Shown one piece after another: positions 1-9,080 of a stretch of DNA of 64,000 nt (position 1 is the stretch's first letter; the number at the start of each line of letters is the position of its first letter). The position numbers and the translations under genes are program-made. This DNA comes from JBGPEQ01 sp050180895 (GTDB lineage Bacteria > Pseudomonadota > Alphaproteobacteria > Dongiales > Dongiaceae): positions 124,001-188,000 of the forward strand of contig JBFXDS010000004.1 of the NCBI GenBank assembly GCA_050180895.1. Direction: 5' to 3'. The notes beneath the pieces were generated by a model, which was not told where the DNA came from, ran no database searches, and worked only from the letters and a program-made list of their open reading frames with translations.

Positions 1-2
1 TG

Positions 3-494
3 GGCAGCGACGAGAACTGGGGCGTCACCTGCTCGATCCGCATGGGCTCCACCGTGCGGCGCACCGCCGACAACCGGATCATGATGCGCAACCGCTTCCG
101 CTACGGCGGCGACACCGCCGTGAGCGGCGACGAGCTGGCGCAGGCGCGCCGCAGCCATGTCGACGCCATCAAGGCGCGCTTCCCCCAGCTCGGCGAGCCG
201 CAGATCGAGCACACCTGGGGCGGTTTCGTCTGCCTCTCCCGCAACGCCGCCCCCTACTGGGGCGAACTGGCGCCGGGCGTGCTGGCCTCCGTCTGCTGCA
301 ACGGCGTCGGCGTGCCCAAGGGCACCTTCGCCGGCCGCGCGCTCGCCGAATACGCGCTCGGCCACGATAGCGACCTGGTGCGCGACCTCCTGTCCTTCCC
401 CAAGGCCGCCAACCACGGCCTCGGCCGCTTCATCGGCCTCGCCACCTCCCTGCGCCTCAAATACCACCAGGTGCTGGCCGGCGCGGAGCATTGA
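3..494 (+). CDS. FAD-dependent amine/amino acid oxidoreductase, C-terminal part (partial)
   Basis: The reading frame enters from the left edge and ends at a TGA, giving the last 163 residues. The end carries the C-terminal pattern of DAO-fold FAD oxidoreductases: a W-G-G-F-V strand, then a glycine-rich stretch reading NGVGVPKGTFAGRALAEYALG that closes over the FAD, as in gamma-glutamylputrescine or sarcosine oxidase-like proteins. The N-terminal Rossmann motif lies outside the window, so substrate cannot be judged. The next gene is convergent, separated by a short region with an inverted repeat pair. Family-level call is fairly safe; specificity is not. Confidence 0.7.
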   Translation, partial: GSDENWGVTCSIRMGSTVRRTADNRIMMRNRFRYGGDTAVSGDELAQARRSHVDAIKARFPQLGEPQIEHTWGGFVCLSRNAAPYWGELAPGVLASVCCNGVGVPKGTFAGRALAEYALGHDSDLVRDLLSFPKAANHGLGRFIGLATSLRLKYHQVLAGAEH

Positions 495-535
495 GGATTT
501 CTCGTACGCGATCGTTGTACATGATGGGCGGGGGC

Positions 536-622
536 GTAGGGGCGAGCGGCGCTCGCCCTCCTTCAACCTGCACGTTCGAGCAAGCCGCAAAAGAAAGAAG
601 GGCGAGCGCCGCTCGCCCCTAT
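536..622. repeat. Inverted pair of a 24-bp palindromic repeat
   Basis: A unit beginning GTAGGGGCGAGCGGCGCTCG (536-559) recurs in reverse orientation at 599-622; each unit is itself nearly palindromic (GGGCGAGC/GCTCGCCC). The pair sits between two convergent genes and could fold into a large hairpin that ends both transcripts. A third copy lies at 59450-59473. Confidence 0.7.
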
Positions 623-639
623 AGCAATTTGACGCTCGG

Positions 640-2631
640 CTACAGCGCCATCGCCAGCTTGCGGCCCTCGTAGAAGGCCATCGAGGCGGAGCGGGCGGCG
701 ACGGCGTCGCCGATCGTGTGCACCTCGAGGCCGGCGCCCGCCAGCTCCCTCGTGAGTCGGTCCTCCGGCGTGTTGGTGGTGGCGAGGACGAGGCTGTCGA
801 ACTCGCGTTCCTCGAACTCGCCGGTGTAGAGGTTCATGAGCTTGGCCGTGCCGCCCTTCCATTCGGAGAGCGCCGTGGCCAGCAGCACCTCGACGCCGTA
901 CTTGGCGAACCGCTCGCGCAGGGTGTCGCCGGTATGGCTGTAGTCGAGCGCGGCGCCGGCCTTCTCCGCGGCCGTGACGACCGTGACCTGGTGGCGCTGC
1001 TGCGCGAGGTGGAGCGCGGTGCCGCTGGCCGGCCACCAGCCGTTGATGTCGTCGAGCAGCAGCACACGGCTACCCGGCGTCACCTTGCCCTCGAGCACGT
1101 CGTGGGCGGTGCAGACATTGTCCTGTTCGGCGCCCGGCAGCTTCGTCACATGCGGGAAGGCCCGCTGGAATCCCTCGCGCGACGGGTTGGAGCCGGTGCA
1201 GAGGATCACCGCGTCCGCGCCGGCCTGGGCGATGTCCGCCCGCGTCATCTCCGTGCGCAGCCTGACTTGCACCTGCAGCTTCTCGAGCTGCGTGCGATAC
1301 CAGTGCAGCAGCGTGCCGATCTCGCCGCGCTCGGGCTGTCCGGCGGCGAGACGGAACTGGCCGCCGAGTTCCCCGGTCTTCTCGACCAGGGTGACGCGGT
1401 GGCCGCGGGCGGCCGCGACGCGCGCGGCTTCAAGCCCGGCGGGCCCGCCGCCCACCACCAGCACATGGCGCGGCTTGGCCGCCGGCGGCGCGGTATCGCC
1501 ATCCCACTGGTGCTCACGCGCGACCGAGGGGTTGGAGATGCAGGACACCCAGTAGTCGCGCAGGCGGCGGCCGAGGCAGAGCTGGTTGCAGGAGATGCAG
1601 GGCCGGATGTCCTCCGGCCGCCCCTCCTTCGCCTTGTTGGCGAGATGCGGGTCGGCGATCTGGCCGCGCACGATGCTGACCATGTCGGCGCTGCCCTCGG
1701 CGATCACCTTCTCGGCGTTCTCCGGCGTCTTGACGCGGGCCTCGGCGGTGATGCGCGCGTGCTTGACGACCTCCTTGAACTTGGCGGCGTCGGCCGTGCC
1801 CAGGAACATGGCGAAATGGAAGGACGGCACGATCTTGGCGAACTGGTTGAGATAGCTCCCGGTGCCGCAGGAGAAATAGTCGACCAAGCCGCGGGAATCG
1901 AGATAGGCGGCGATCTCCTGCTTGTCGGCGATGCTGAGGCCGCCCGGATAGGGCTCGGCGCCGGAGATGGTCATGCCGATGACGTAGCGCTCGCCGCAGG
2001 CCGCGCGGATACCCCGGCAGATCTCGACCGTGAAGCGCAGCCGGTTTTCCAGGCTGCCGCCCCACTTGTCGTCGCGCTTGTTGGTGAGCGGCGACCAGAA
2101 CTGGTCGATGAGGCAGTTGTAGCCGGCGAACAGGTCGGTGCCGTCGAAGCCGGACTCCCGATCGCGGCGCGCGGCGGCGACGAAGGCGGCGATCAGCTCC
2201 TCGATCTCCGCCTCCGTCATGGCGTGGCTGCCCCACTGGTCATGATAGGAGGGCACCCCCGAGGGCGACCAGTAGGGCTCCCAGGAATTGTCCTGATCGC
2301 CATGGCCGCCGACATGGTAGGCCTGATGCATCATCACCGTGCCGTGCTTGTGGCACTCGTCGGTGATGCGGCGGAAATGCGGGATCACCGCGTCGTTCTC
2401 GGCGAGGAAATTGCCGCGGATGAGCACGGCCGTGCGATGCACCGGCGCCGGCTCCACCACGATCATCGCCGCGCCGCCGCGGGCGCGCTCGCGGTAGTAG
2501 CCGAAATGCCGGTCGCCCGGCAGGCCCTCATGGCTCATGTTCGCGGTGTGCGCGCCGAAGACGATGCGGTTCTTCAGCTCGAGGTCGCGCAGCTTCACCG
2601 GCGTGAAGAGATGCGGGAAATGCATGGGCAT
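640..2631 (-). CDS. NADH:flavin oxidoreductase / TMADH-family Fe-S flavoprotein
   Basis: The 663-aa product has the layout of the 2,4-dienoyl-CoA reductase, trimethylamine dehydrogenase and N-methylproline demethylase family. Residues 1-340 form an old-yellow-enzyme TIM barrel for FMN. A 4Fe-4S cluster follows with ligands Cys345, Cys348, Cys352 and Cys364, at almost the positions seen in TMADH. The rest is a Rossmann dinucleotide domain starting near residue 389 (VLVVGGGPAGLEAA). The start at 2631 is preferred over the ATG six bases downstream because a GGAGG lies about ten bases before it. An amine-oxidase-like gene lies convergently next to it, which fits catabolism of N-methylated amines, but that substrate is inference. 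Confidence 0.85.
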   Translation of the reverse strand: MPMHFPHLFTPVKLRDLELKNRIVFGAHTANMSHEGLPGDRHFGYYRERARGGAAMIVVEPAPVHRTAVLIRGNFLAENDAVIPHFRRITDECHKHGTVMMHQAYHVGGHGDQDNSWEPYWSPSGVPSYHDQWGSHAMTEAEIEELIAAFVAAARRDRESGFDGTDLFAGYNCLIDQFWSPLTNKRDDKWGGSLENRLRFTVEICRGIRAACGERYVIGMTISGAEPYPGGLSIADKQEIAAYLDSRGLVDYFSCGTGSYLNQFAKIVPSFHFAMFLGTADAAKFKEVVKHARITAEARVKTPENAEKVIAEGSADMVSIVRGQIADPHLANKAKEGRPEDIRPCISCNQLCLGRRLRDYWVSCISNPSVAREHQWDGDTAPPAAKPRHVLVVGGGPAGLEAARVAAARGHRVTLVEKTGELGGQFRLAAGQPERGEIGTLLHWYRTQLEKLQVQVRLRTEMTRADIAQAGADAVILCTGSNPSREGFQRAFPHVTKLPGAEQDNVCTAHDVLEGKVTPGSRVLLLDDINGWWPASGTALHLAQQRHQVTVVTAAEKAGAALDYSHTGDTLRERFAKYGVEVLLATALSEWKGGTAKLMNLYTGEFEEREFDSLVLATTNTPEDRLTRELAGAGLEVHTIGDAVAARSASMAFYEGRKLAMAL

Positions 2632-2675
2632 GGCGATTCGGCTCCTCCCGGGCGGCTGCTGGACTCGCGGCTCTG

Positions 2676-2697
2676 CATTCCCGCTTTCGCGGGAATG
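2676..2697. repeat. Short hairpin repeat CATTCCCGC-TTTC-GCGGGAATG
   Basis: A perfect 9-bp inverted repeat with a 4-base loop, of the CATTCCCGC type scattered between genes in many proteobacteria. A decayed piece of the same type (CCCCCGCGAAAGC) sits at 8875-8888, directly against another palindromic repeat. Confidence 0.6.
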
Positions 2698-2740
2698 ACA
2701 GTCAAGTAAATCCTGTGGCGGGACTCTCGCACAACCGTTC

Positions 2741-2823
2741 TGCGTCCTTCGACAAGCTCAGGATGAGGAAAAGTCATCGTGGCACGAAGAAAAATCCTCA
2801 TCCTGAGCTTGTCGAAGGACGCA
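2741..2823. repeat. Palindromic intergenic repeat, copy R1
   Basis: The arms read TGCGTCCTTCGACAAGCTCA (and on to GGATGAGG) and its reverse complement, flanking a spacer that contains GGCACGAAG. It is a 28-bp near-perfect inverted repeat, about 83 bp in all. Eight further copies occur in this window, always between genes or at gene ends. Confidence 0.9.
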
Positions 2824-2877
2824 GGATGCCAGTCCCAGCCTCCTCTTGCCTACAACCTAGCGCCGTGAGTCCATGGC

Positions 2878-4125
2878 CTAGTCCGCCAGCCGGCTGTCGA
2901 TCTTGATCTCCGAATGCAGGGTGCGATGGACCGGGCATTTCTCGGCGATCTCCAGCAGGCGTTGGCGCTGCGTGTCGTCGAGCGGGCCGGCGAGCGTGAT
3001 CTCCCGCTCGATCCGGTCGATCTTGCCCTCGCGGGTCTCGCAATCGGCGCAATCCGCGGCATGGATCTTGGCGTGCGCGAGATGGACGGACACGCGCTCC
3101 AGCGGCCATTTCTTGTGGTCGGCATAGAGCCGCAGGGTCATGGAGGTGCAGGCGCCGAGCGCGGCCAGCAGCAGGTCGTAGGGATTGGGCCCGAGATCGC
3201 TGCCGCCGGCTTCGACCGGCTCGTCGGCGCTCAGGCGATGGCGGCCGACGCGGATCTCCTGCGCCAGGCGCCCGACGCCGCGCGCCGCATCGGCGCCGCG
3301 CTCGCTGACCGTCACGGTGCCGGCCGCGGGCGCGGCGGGCTCGGACCGGCGCGCCTCGGCCGCGCCGATGTAGCGTGTCGCCCAGGCCGCCAGCAGATCT
3401 GCGACATAGACGGCGTCGGCGCGCCGCGTCAGCAGATGGTCGGCGCCGTCGAGCGAGATGAAGCTCTTCGGATGCTTAGCCGCCTGGAAGATCGCGGCCG
3501 CGTTCTCGATGCCGACGATCTGGTCGCGCGGCGCGTGGAAGATCAGCAGCGCCTTGCCCAGCCGCCCCAGCATCGCCGCGTTGTTCTGCTGCGCGATGTC
3601 CTCGAGGAACTGCTTGCGGATACGGAACGGGCGGCCGGCCAGCAGCACCTCGGCCTCGCCCGCCGCCTCGATCTCCGCCCGCTTGTCGGTGAAGAGATGG
3701 GCGACATGAGAGGGCTCGGCCGGCGCGGCGATGGTGGCGACCGCAACAGCCTCCGGAATGCTGTGCGCCGCCGCCAATACGGCCGCTCCGCCGAGACTGT
3801 GGCCGATCAGGATCCTCGGCGCCTCGTACCGTTCGCGCAGGAAGTCTGCCGCCTTCACAAGATCCTGCACGTTGGAGCTGAAGTTCGTGTGGGCAAAATC
3901 GCCCTCGCTGGTGCCGAGACCCGTGAAGTCGAAGCGCAGCACCGCGATGCCGTGCCCGGCCAGCGCCTCGGCGATGCGCCCGGCCGCGAAGATGTCCTTC
4001 GTGCAGGTGAAGCAGTGCGCGAACAGCGCATAGGCGCGCGGCGGGCCTTCGGGCAGCTCCAGCCGGCCGGCCAGCATCGCGCCCTGCGCGCCCGGAAAGG
4101 TCAGCTTCTCGAAACGCGGCGACAT
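2878..4125 (-). CDS. Alpha/beta hydrolase fused to OsmC-like peroxidase domain
   Basis: A 415-aa fusion. Residues 1-250 are an alpha/beta hydrolase with the nucleophile elbow GHSLGG near residue 110 and a late D-G-A-D-H-L segment supplying the catalytic His. Residues 270-415 are an OsmC/Ohr-type domain with both redox cysteines visible (GACTSMTL and EKCPVHRTL), as in thiol peroxidases that reduce organic hydroperoxides. The start at 4125 is chosen because a GGAG lies eight bases upstream; a longer frame to 4200 has an unlikely N-terminus. Such fusions are known as bifunctional hydrolase/OsmC proteins. The hydrolase substrate is unknown. Confidence 0.85.
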   Translation of the reverse strand: MSPRFEKLTFPGAQGAMLAGRLELPEGPPRAYALFAHCFTCTKDIFAAGRIAEALAGHGIAVLRFDFTGLGTSEGDFAHTNFSSNVQDLVKAADFLRERYEAPRILIGHSLGGAAVLAAAHSIPEAVAVATIAAPAEPSHVAHLFTDKRAEIEAAGEAEVLLAGRPFRIRKQFLEDIAQQNNAAMLGRLGKALLIFHAPRDQIVGIENAAAIFQAAKHPKSFISLDGADHLLTRRADAVYVADLLAAWATRYIGAAEARRSEPAAPAAGTVTVSERGADAARGVGRLAQEIRVGRHRLSADEPVEAGGSDLGPNPYDLLLAALGACTSMTLRLYADHKKWPLERVSVHLAHAKIHAADCADCETREGKIDRIEREITLAGPLDDTQRQRLLEIAEKCPVHRTLHSEIKIDSRLAD

Positions 4126-4433
4126 CGGCGACTCCGCTCGTGAGGGATCCAGGCCGCCATCCCAGCACCCGCAAGGGGTTTGGCGCAATATGCAGGTCAT
4201 CGCAGACCCGCCCTGCGTCCTTCGACAGGCTCAGGATGAGGAAGAATTTTTGGTGGCATGAAGAAGGGCCCTCATCCTGATCCTGTCGAAGGACGCAAGA
4301 TGCCGATCCCAATCGCCTGTCGACGTCTGGCGGGAACAGTCCGTTCGATTGTCTTCGCGAGTCGACGGGGAGCGGTGGCGCGGCCGGCCAGGCTCCGCTA
4401 GGTTGCGCTCCCTTCCAACAATCGAATGCAGAC
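4126..4433. other. Intergenic region with one palindromic repeat
   Basis: About 300 bases between divergent genes. It holds repeat copy R2 (4214-4297); otherwise no gene or clear promoter motif was recognised. Confidence 0.6.
4214..4297. repeat. Palindromic intergenic repeat, copy R2
   Basis: Same family as R1: TGCGTCCTTCGACAGGCTCA arm, GGTGGCATGAAGAA spacer, and the complementary arm with one mismatch (TGATCC for TGAGCC). Confidence 0.9.
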
Positions 4434-5054
4434 ATGACCGACGCCGATTTCGAACTCATCGAGAAAGCCACCGTCTTCCAGGGCTATTTCCGCATCGATC
4501 GCTACCGCTTCCGGCATCGGCTGTTCGCCGGCGGCTGGAGCGGCGAGATCAGCCGCGAGGTGTTCGAGCGCGGCCATGCCGTGGTCGTCCTCCCCTACGA
4601 CCCCGAGCGCGACGCCGTCGTCATGCTCGAGCAGTTCCGCATCGGCGCCGCGGCCGCGGGCGAGCCGATGTGGCAGCGCGAGGTGGTCGCCGGCATCATC
4701 GACGCCGGCGAGACGCCGGAAGCGGTGGCGCACCGCGAGGCGCGCGAGGAGGCCGGCTGCGCGATCCGCGACCTCGTCCCGATCTACCACTACCTGGTCA
4801 GCCCCGGCGGCACGAGCGAGACCGTCCGGCTGTTCTGCGGCCGGGTCGACAGCCGCGGCCTCGGCGGCATCCACGGCCTGCCGCAGGAGCACGAGGACAT
4901 CCGCGTCGAAATCGTGCCCTTCGCCGAGGCGCGCGCCCGCCTGGAGAGCGGGCGCATCGGCAACGCCCCGACCATCATCGCCCTGCAATGGCTGGTGATT
5001 AACCATGACGCGCTGCGCGCCCGCTGGCTCGGGCCGCCGTCATCCGCGGCTTGA
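4434..5054 (+). CDS. NUDIX hydrolase, ADP-ribose pyrophosphatase type
   Basis: A 206-aa protein with a complete Nudix box, G-I-I-D-A-G-E then REAREEAGC, near residues 86-108. The N-terminal beta strands (FQGYFRIDRYRFRH) and the early VVLPYDPERDAVVMLEQFR segment are typical of ADP-ribose diphosphatases of the NudF type, which hydrolyse ADP-ribose to AMP and ribose 5-phosphate. Length matches that group. It is followed in the same direction by a cysteine synthase gene 65 bases on, so co-transcription is possible. Family is certain; the exact nucleoside diphosphate substrate is inferred. Confidence 0.85.
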   Translation: MTDADFELIEKATVFQGYFRIDRYRFRHRLFAGGWSGEISREVFERGHAVVVLPYDPERDAVVMLEQFRIGAAAAGEPMWQREVVAGIIDAGETPEAVAHREAREEAGCAIRDLVPIYHYLVSPGGTSETVRLFCGRVDSRGLGGIHGLPQEHEDIRVEIVPFAEARARLESGRIGNAPTIIALQWLVINHDALRARWLGPPSSAA

Positions 5055-5119
5055 TCGAGGGTTCGCCGCCCGGCTAGTCTCCGCAGTTCCGCCTTTCACG
5101 GCATCGGTTCGCATCGGCC

Positions 5120-6121
5120 ATGGATATCCGCGACGGCTTCACCGGCACGGTCGGCAACACGCCGCTCATCAGGCTCCGCAAGGCGTCGGAGCTGACCGGC
5201 TGCAACATTCTCGGCAAGGCCGAGTTCCTCAATCCCGGCGGCTCGGTGAAGGACCGCGCCGCGCTGGCCATCATCACCGACGCCGAGGCGAAAGGCCTGC
5301 TGCGGCCCGGCGGCGTCGTCGTCGAGGGTACGGCGGGGAACACCGGCATCGGGCTGGCGCTGGTCGGCAACGCCCGCGGCTACCGCACGGTGATCGTCAT
5401 CCCCGAGACCCAGTCGCGGGAGAAGAAGGACGCGCTGCGGCTCGCTGGCGCCGAGCTGCGCGAGGTGCCGGCGGTGCCTTACAAGAACCCGGAGAACTAC
5501 GTCCATGTCTCCGAGCGCCTGGCCAAGGAGCTGGCGGCCCGCGAGCCCAACGGCGTGCTCTGGGCCAACCAGTGGGACAACCTCGCCAACCGCAACGGCC
5601 ACTACACCACCACCGGCCCGGAGATCTGGCGGCAGACCGAGGGCAAGGTCGACGGCTTCGTCTGTGCCATCGGCACCGGCGGCACGCTCTCCGGCGTCAG
5701 CCTGTTCCTCAAGGAGCGCAACCCCGGCATCCGCATCGGCCTGGCGGATCCCGTCGGCGCCGCCATGTACAACTACTTCAAGCATGGCGAGTTGAAGGCG
5801 GAAGGCAGCTCCATCACCGAGGGCATCGGCCAGGGCCGCGTCACGAAGAACGTCGACGGCACGCCGGTCGATGCGCCTTACCAGATTCCGGACGAGGAGG
5901 CGCTGCCCATCATCTTCGACCTCGTGAAGCATGAAGGGCTGTGCCTCGGCGGCTCCAGCGGCATCAACATCGCCGGCGCCATCCGCCTCGCCCGCGAGCT
6001 GGGGCCGGGCAAGACCATCGTCACCATCCTCGCCGACTACGGCGCGCGCTATCAGAGCAAGCTGTTCAACCCGGCGTTCCTGCGGACGAAGAACCTGCCG
6101 GTTCCCGCGTGGCTGGCATAA
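5120..6121 (+). CDS. cysK: Cysteine synthase A (O-acetylserine sulfhydrylase)
   Basis: A 333-aa fold-type II PLP enzyme. The PLP lysine sits in NPGGSVKDRAAL near residue 44, the substrate loop is GTAGNTGIGLA, and the phosphate-binding loop is GTGGTLSG. It makes L-cysteine from O-acetylserine and sulfide. The 333-residue length is a little above the usual 310. It is followed after 13 bases by an AlaX-type gene and then a mercaptopyruvate sulfurtransferase, so the set looks like a sulfur amino acid neighbourhood. A cysteine synthase-like paralogue using another acceptor cannot be excluded. Confidence 0.88.
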   Translation: MDIRDGFTGTVGNTPLIRLRKASELTGCNILGKAEFLNPGGSVKDRAALAIITDAEAKGLLRPGGVVVEGTAGNTGIGLALVGNARGYRTVIVIPETQSREKKDALRLAGAELREVPAVPYKNPENYVHVSERLAKELAAREPNGVLWANQWDNLANRNGHYTTTGPEIWRQTEGKVDGFVCAIGTGGTLSGVSLFLKERNPGIRIGLADPVGAAMYNYFKHGELKAEGSSITEGIGQGRVTKNVDGTPVDAPYQIPDEEALPIIFDLVKHEGLCLGGSSGINIAGAIRLARELGPGKTIVTILADYGARYQSKLFNPAFLRTKNLPVPAWLA

Positions 6122-6134
6122 CGGAGCGGCCGCC

Positions 6135-6845
6135 ATGACCGAGCTCGTTTTTCGCGACAACGCCTACGCCAAGTCCTGCGCCGCGACCGTCCTCGCGGCC
6201 GACGCCCGCGGCATCCGCCTCGACCGCACGGTCTTCTATGCCGAGAGCGGCGGCCAGCCGGGCGATATCGGTGTGCTGATCCCGGCGAGCGGCGCGCCCA
6301 TCGTCATCGTCGACACGAAGAAGGGCGCGGCGTCGGACGAGGTCCTGCACATCCCCGCCGAAGGGACCGCCCTGCCCGCATCCGGCACCGCGGTCACCGC
6401 CGAGATCGATTGGGATCGGCGCCATCGCCTGATGCGCATGCATACCTGCCTGCACCTGCTCTGCGCCGTCGTGACCGGCGACGTCACCGGCGGACAGGTG
6501 AGCGACGGCAAAGGCCGCCTGGACTTCAACCTGCCGAATACCCAGCTGGACAAGGAGCACATCACGGCGGAGCTGAACCGCCTGATCCGCGAGGACCATC
6601 CGGTCAAGCCGCGCTGGATCTCGGACGCGGAGCTGGCCGCCACGCCGGACCTGGTGCGCACCATGTCGGTCAAGCCGCCGATGAACCAAGGCCGGGTGCG
6701 GCTGTTGGACATCGAGGGCGTGGACCTGCAGCCCTGCGGCGGCACCCATGTCGCGCGCACCGGCGAGATCGGCCGCGTCGAGGTGACGAAGATCGAGAAC
6801 AAGGGCCGCCAGAACCGCCGCATCAACCTAGCGCTAATCGGCTAG
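6135..6845 (+). CDS. Alanyl-tRNA editing protein, AlaX type
   Basis: A 236-aa protein made of the second half of the AlaRS-like editing region: an N-terminal beta domain (FYAESGGQPGDIG), then the zinc-binding editing domain with HTCLHLL and the later CGGTHVA motif, which together supply the His/His/Cys/His zinc ligands. Free-standing AlaX proteins clear Ser or Gly from mischarged tRNA-Ala. The start at 6135 has a GGAG about ten bases upstream and follows cysK closely. Length fits AlaX-M. Some family members act on other aminoacyl-tRNAs; the alanine assignment comes from family knowledge. Confidence 0.85.
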   Translation: MTELVFRDNAYAKSCAATVLAADARGIRLDRTVFYAESGGQPGDIGVLIPASGAPIVIVDTKKGAASDEVLHIPAEGTALPASGTAVTAEIDWDRRHRLMRMHTCLHLLCAVVTGDVTGGQVSDGKGRLDFNLPNTQLDKEHITAELNRLIREDHPVKPRWISDAELAATPDLVRTMSVKPPMNQGRVRLLDIEGVDLQPCGGTHVARTGEIGRVEVTKIENKGRQNRRINLALIG

Positions 6846-6876
6846 GGTCGGAACGCCATGCGTTGCATGCCGTCCG

Positions 6877-6981
6877 TGCGTCCTTCGACAAACTCAGGAT
6901 GAGGGGCAATTTTGGTGGCACGAAGAAAGTACTTCATCCCGGGCCTCCTCATCCCGAGCCTGTCGAGGGACGAAGGACGCA
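6877..6981. repeat. Palindromic intergenic repeat, copy R3 (enlarged)
   Basis: Same arms as R1, but the right side is longer and partly duplicated: a diverged arm (CCTCATCCCGAGCCTGTCGA) followed by a second GGACGCA end. It lies between alaX and the sulfurtransferase gene. Confidence 0.8.
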
Positions 6982-7004
6982 CGACGTTGATCCGAGTATC
7001 CTAA

Positions 7005-7856
7005 ATGCCTTACGCCAATCCCGAGAGCCTCGTCAGCACGGCGTGGCTCGCCCAGCATCTCGCGGCGCCAGACCTGCGCGTGGTCGACGCCACCTGGTAC
7101 CTGCCGTCGCAGGGCAAGGACGGCCGTACCGAATATGACGCCCGCCACATTCCCGGCGCCGTGTTCTTCGACATCGACGAGATCGCCGACACCGCCAGCG
7201 GCCTGCCGCACATGCTGCCGAGCCCGGAGAAATTCGCGGCGCGCGTGCGCAAGCTCGGCCTCGGCGACGGCAACCGCATCGTCGTCTACGACCAGCACGG
7301 CCTGATGAGCGCGGCGCGCGTCTGGTGGATGTTCCGCGTCTTCGGCCACCGCGACGTCGCCGTGCTCGACGGCGGCCTGCCCAAATGGATCGCCGAGGGC
7401 CGGCCGACCGAGGATCGCCCGCCGCAGCCGCGCGAGCGGCATTTCACCGCGCGCTACAACCACCTGATGGTGCGCGACCTGGCGCAGGTGAAGGGCAATC
7501 TGTCGAGCCGGCGCGAGCAGGTGGTCGACGCGCGCTCGGCCGGCCGCTTCGCCGGCATCGAGCCGGAGCCGCGACACGGATTGCGCGGCGGCCATATTCC
7601 CGGCAGCGTCAATCTGCCCTTCACCGATCTGCTCGACGCCAAGGACAAGACGCTGCTGCCGGCCGAAGCCATCGCCGCCCGATTCCGCAAGGCCGGCGTC
7701 GATCTCGCCGCGCCGGTCGTCACCAGCTGCGGGTCGGGCGTGACCGCGGCCGTTCTCGCCTTCGGGCTCCACCTCATCGGCCATGGCGACGTCGCCCTCT
7801 ACGACGGATCCTGGGCCGAGTGGGGCCGGCCGGGCGACACGCCGGTCGAGCCGTGA
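7005..7856 (+). CDS. sseA: 3-mercaptopyruvate / thiosulfate sulfurtransferase
   Basis: A 283-aa tandem rhodanese protein. The N-terminal domain (about 1-140, VVDATWYLP, HIPGAVFFD) is inactive, and the C-terminal domain carries the active-site loop CGSGVTA near residue 242. CG(S/T)GVTA is the signature of mercaptopyruvate sulfurtransferases rather than plain rhodaneses. It moves sulfur from 3-mercaptopyruvate to thiols or cyanide in the cytoplasm. Its stop codon overlaps the GTG start of the next gene. Family assignment is secure. Confidence 0.88.
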   Translation: MPYANPESLVSTAWLAQHLAAPDLRVVDATWYLPSQGKDGRTEYDARHIPGAVFFDIDEIADTASGLPHMLPSPEKFAARVRKLGLGDGNRIVVYDQHGLMSAARVWWMFRVFGHRDVAVLDGGLPKWIAEGRPTEDRPPQPRERHFTARYNHLMVRDLAQVKGNLSSRREQVVDARSAGRFAGIEPEPRHGLRGGHIPGSVNLPFTDLLDAKDKTLLPAEAIAARFRKAGVDLAAPVVTSCGSGVTAAVLAFGLHLIGHGDVALYDGSWAEWGRPGDTPVEP

Positions 7857-8839
7857 GGATCCTGCCCTACGCCGACGCGGCCTTTCCCGATCTGGTCGCG
7901 CTGTGGGACGCCTGCGGCCTCAACGTCCCCTACAACGACCCGGCGCAGGACATCGCCCTGCTGACCGCGAGCGCCAATGCGGCGCTGTTCCTCGGCTACC
8001 ACGGCGAGCAACTGATCGGCAGCATCGTCGTCGGCCATGACGGCCATCGCGGCTGGCTCTACCGTCTGGCCGTGGCGCCGGAGTTCCGCGGCCTGGGATT
8101 CGGCCGCGCCCTTGTGCGGCATGCCGAAGCCTGGCTGCGCGAGCGCCGCATCCGCAAGGCGCAGCTCATGATTCGCGACACCAACGCGGCCGTGCGCGAT
8201 TTCTATGTGCGCATCGGCTACGGCACCCAGCCGCGCCTGGTCATGGCCCGCTGGCTCGACACCGGCGAGGACGATCCCGGCGCCGGGCAGATCGACGTCG
8301 TCGTCACCTATCTCGAGATGACCGCGCGCCCGGTCCGCCCGACCCTGCCGACCCCGGCCGGCCGGCTGGCGCTGCTGCGGGCCGAGGCGCCCTCCGTCGC
8401 CTACTACCGCTATCTCTACAACTCCGTGGGCGAGCCCTGGTTCTGGGCCGACCGCCGGCGCCTGGACGATGCGGCGCTGGCCGCCCAGATCCACGACCCG
8501 AAGGTCGAGATCTACGTCCTCTACGTCAACGGCGAGCCGGCCGGCTATGTCGAGCTGGACCGCCGGCCGGAGCCGGACATCGAGATCGCCTATTTCGGCG
8601 TCTTCCCGCAGTTCGTCGGCCGCGGCTTCGGCCCCTATCTCATGAACTGGGCGGTCGACCAGGCCTGGTCCTACGGTCCGGCGCGCCTCATCGTCAACAC
8701 CTGCACGCTCGATCACCCGAAGGCGCTGCGCACCTATCAGCGCGTCGGCTTTGTCGCCTACAAGCAGGAGCGCAAGTCGATCGACGATCCCCGCCTCGCC
8801 GGTCTGATCCCCGCCCACCTGGAGCCGCGCCTGCCGTAG
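7853..8839 (+). CDS. Tandem GNAT acetyltransferase
   Basis: A 328-aa protein with two GNAT domains. The first (1-143) resembles YpeA, with the acetyl-CoA loop in VAPEFRGLGFGRALV; the second (155-328) has VFPQFVGRGFGPYLM. The GTG start at 7853 overlaps the sseA stop (GTGA), which points to translational coupling; a longer upstream reading frame merely shadows sseA. Two fused GNAT domains with different sequences suggest either two substrates or one catalytic and one structural half. No substrate can be read from the sequence. Confidence 0.75.
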   Translation: MRILPYADAAFPDLVALWDACGLNVPYNDPAQDIALLTASANAALFLGYHGEQLIGSIVVGHDGHRGWLYRLAVAPEFRGLGFGRALVRHAEAWLRERRIRKAQLMIRDTNAAVRDFYVRIGYGTQPRLVMARWLDTGEDDPGAGQIDVVVTYLEMTARPVRPTLPTPAGRLALLRAEAPSVAYYRYLYNSVGEPWFWADRRRLDDAALAAQIHDPKVEIYVLYVNGEPAGYVELDRRPEPDIEIAYFGVFPQFVGRGFGPYLMNWAVDQAWSYGPARLIVNTCTLDHPKALRTYQRVGFVAYKQERKSIDDPRLAGLIPAHLEPRLP

Positions 8840-8886
8840 GCGGAATTGCTGCTGGCGATGCAATTGAGTTCGTCACCCCCGCGAAA

Positions 8887-8968
8887 GCGTCCTTCGACAA
8901 GCTCAGGATGAGGACAAATCTTTTTGGCACGAAGAAAGACCCTCATCCTGAGCTTGTCGAAGGACGCA
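8887..8968. repeat. Palindromic intergenic repeat, copy R4
   Basis: Full-length copy with GCGTCCTTCGACAAGCTCAG and its complement, directly preceded by a fragment of the CCCCCGCGAAAG-type repeat. Confidence 0.9.
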
Positions 8969-9080
8969 CGGCGTCGATCCAATCTCCGGCAACCTCTAAA
9001 GCAGATCGTTGCCGGTTTGGCTTGGCAGCGGGCCGCCGTCGCGGCACACTTCACCGGGCGCCGTTGGAACGGGTGCAAGG

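Noticed and set aside
718..2709. 663-aa plus-strand frame opposite the flavoenzyme gene
   Set aside because: Very long antisense frames are expected in this GC-rich sequence; composition is rich in Arg/Gly/Ala/Val and no motif is seen. The same applies to 2914-4143, 33589-36729, 54703-56478 and 14801-17197.
2741..2823. Palindromic repeats as insertion sequences
   Set aside because: They are under about 110 bp, carry no transposase, and show no target duplications; they are better seen as REP-like elements.
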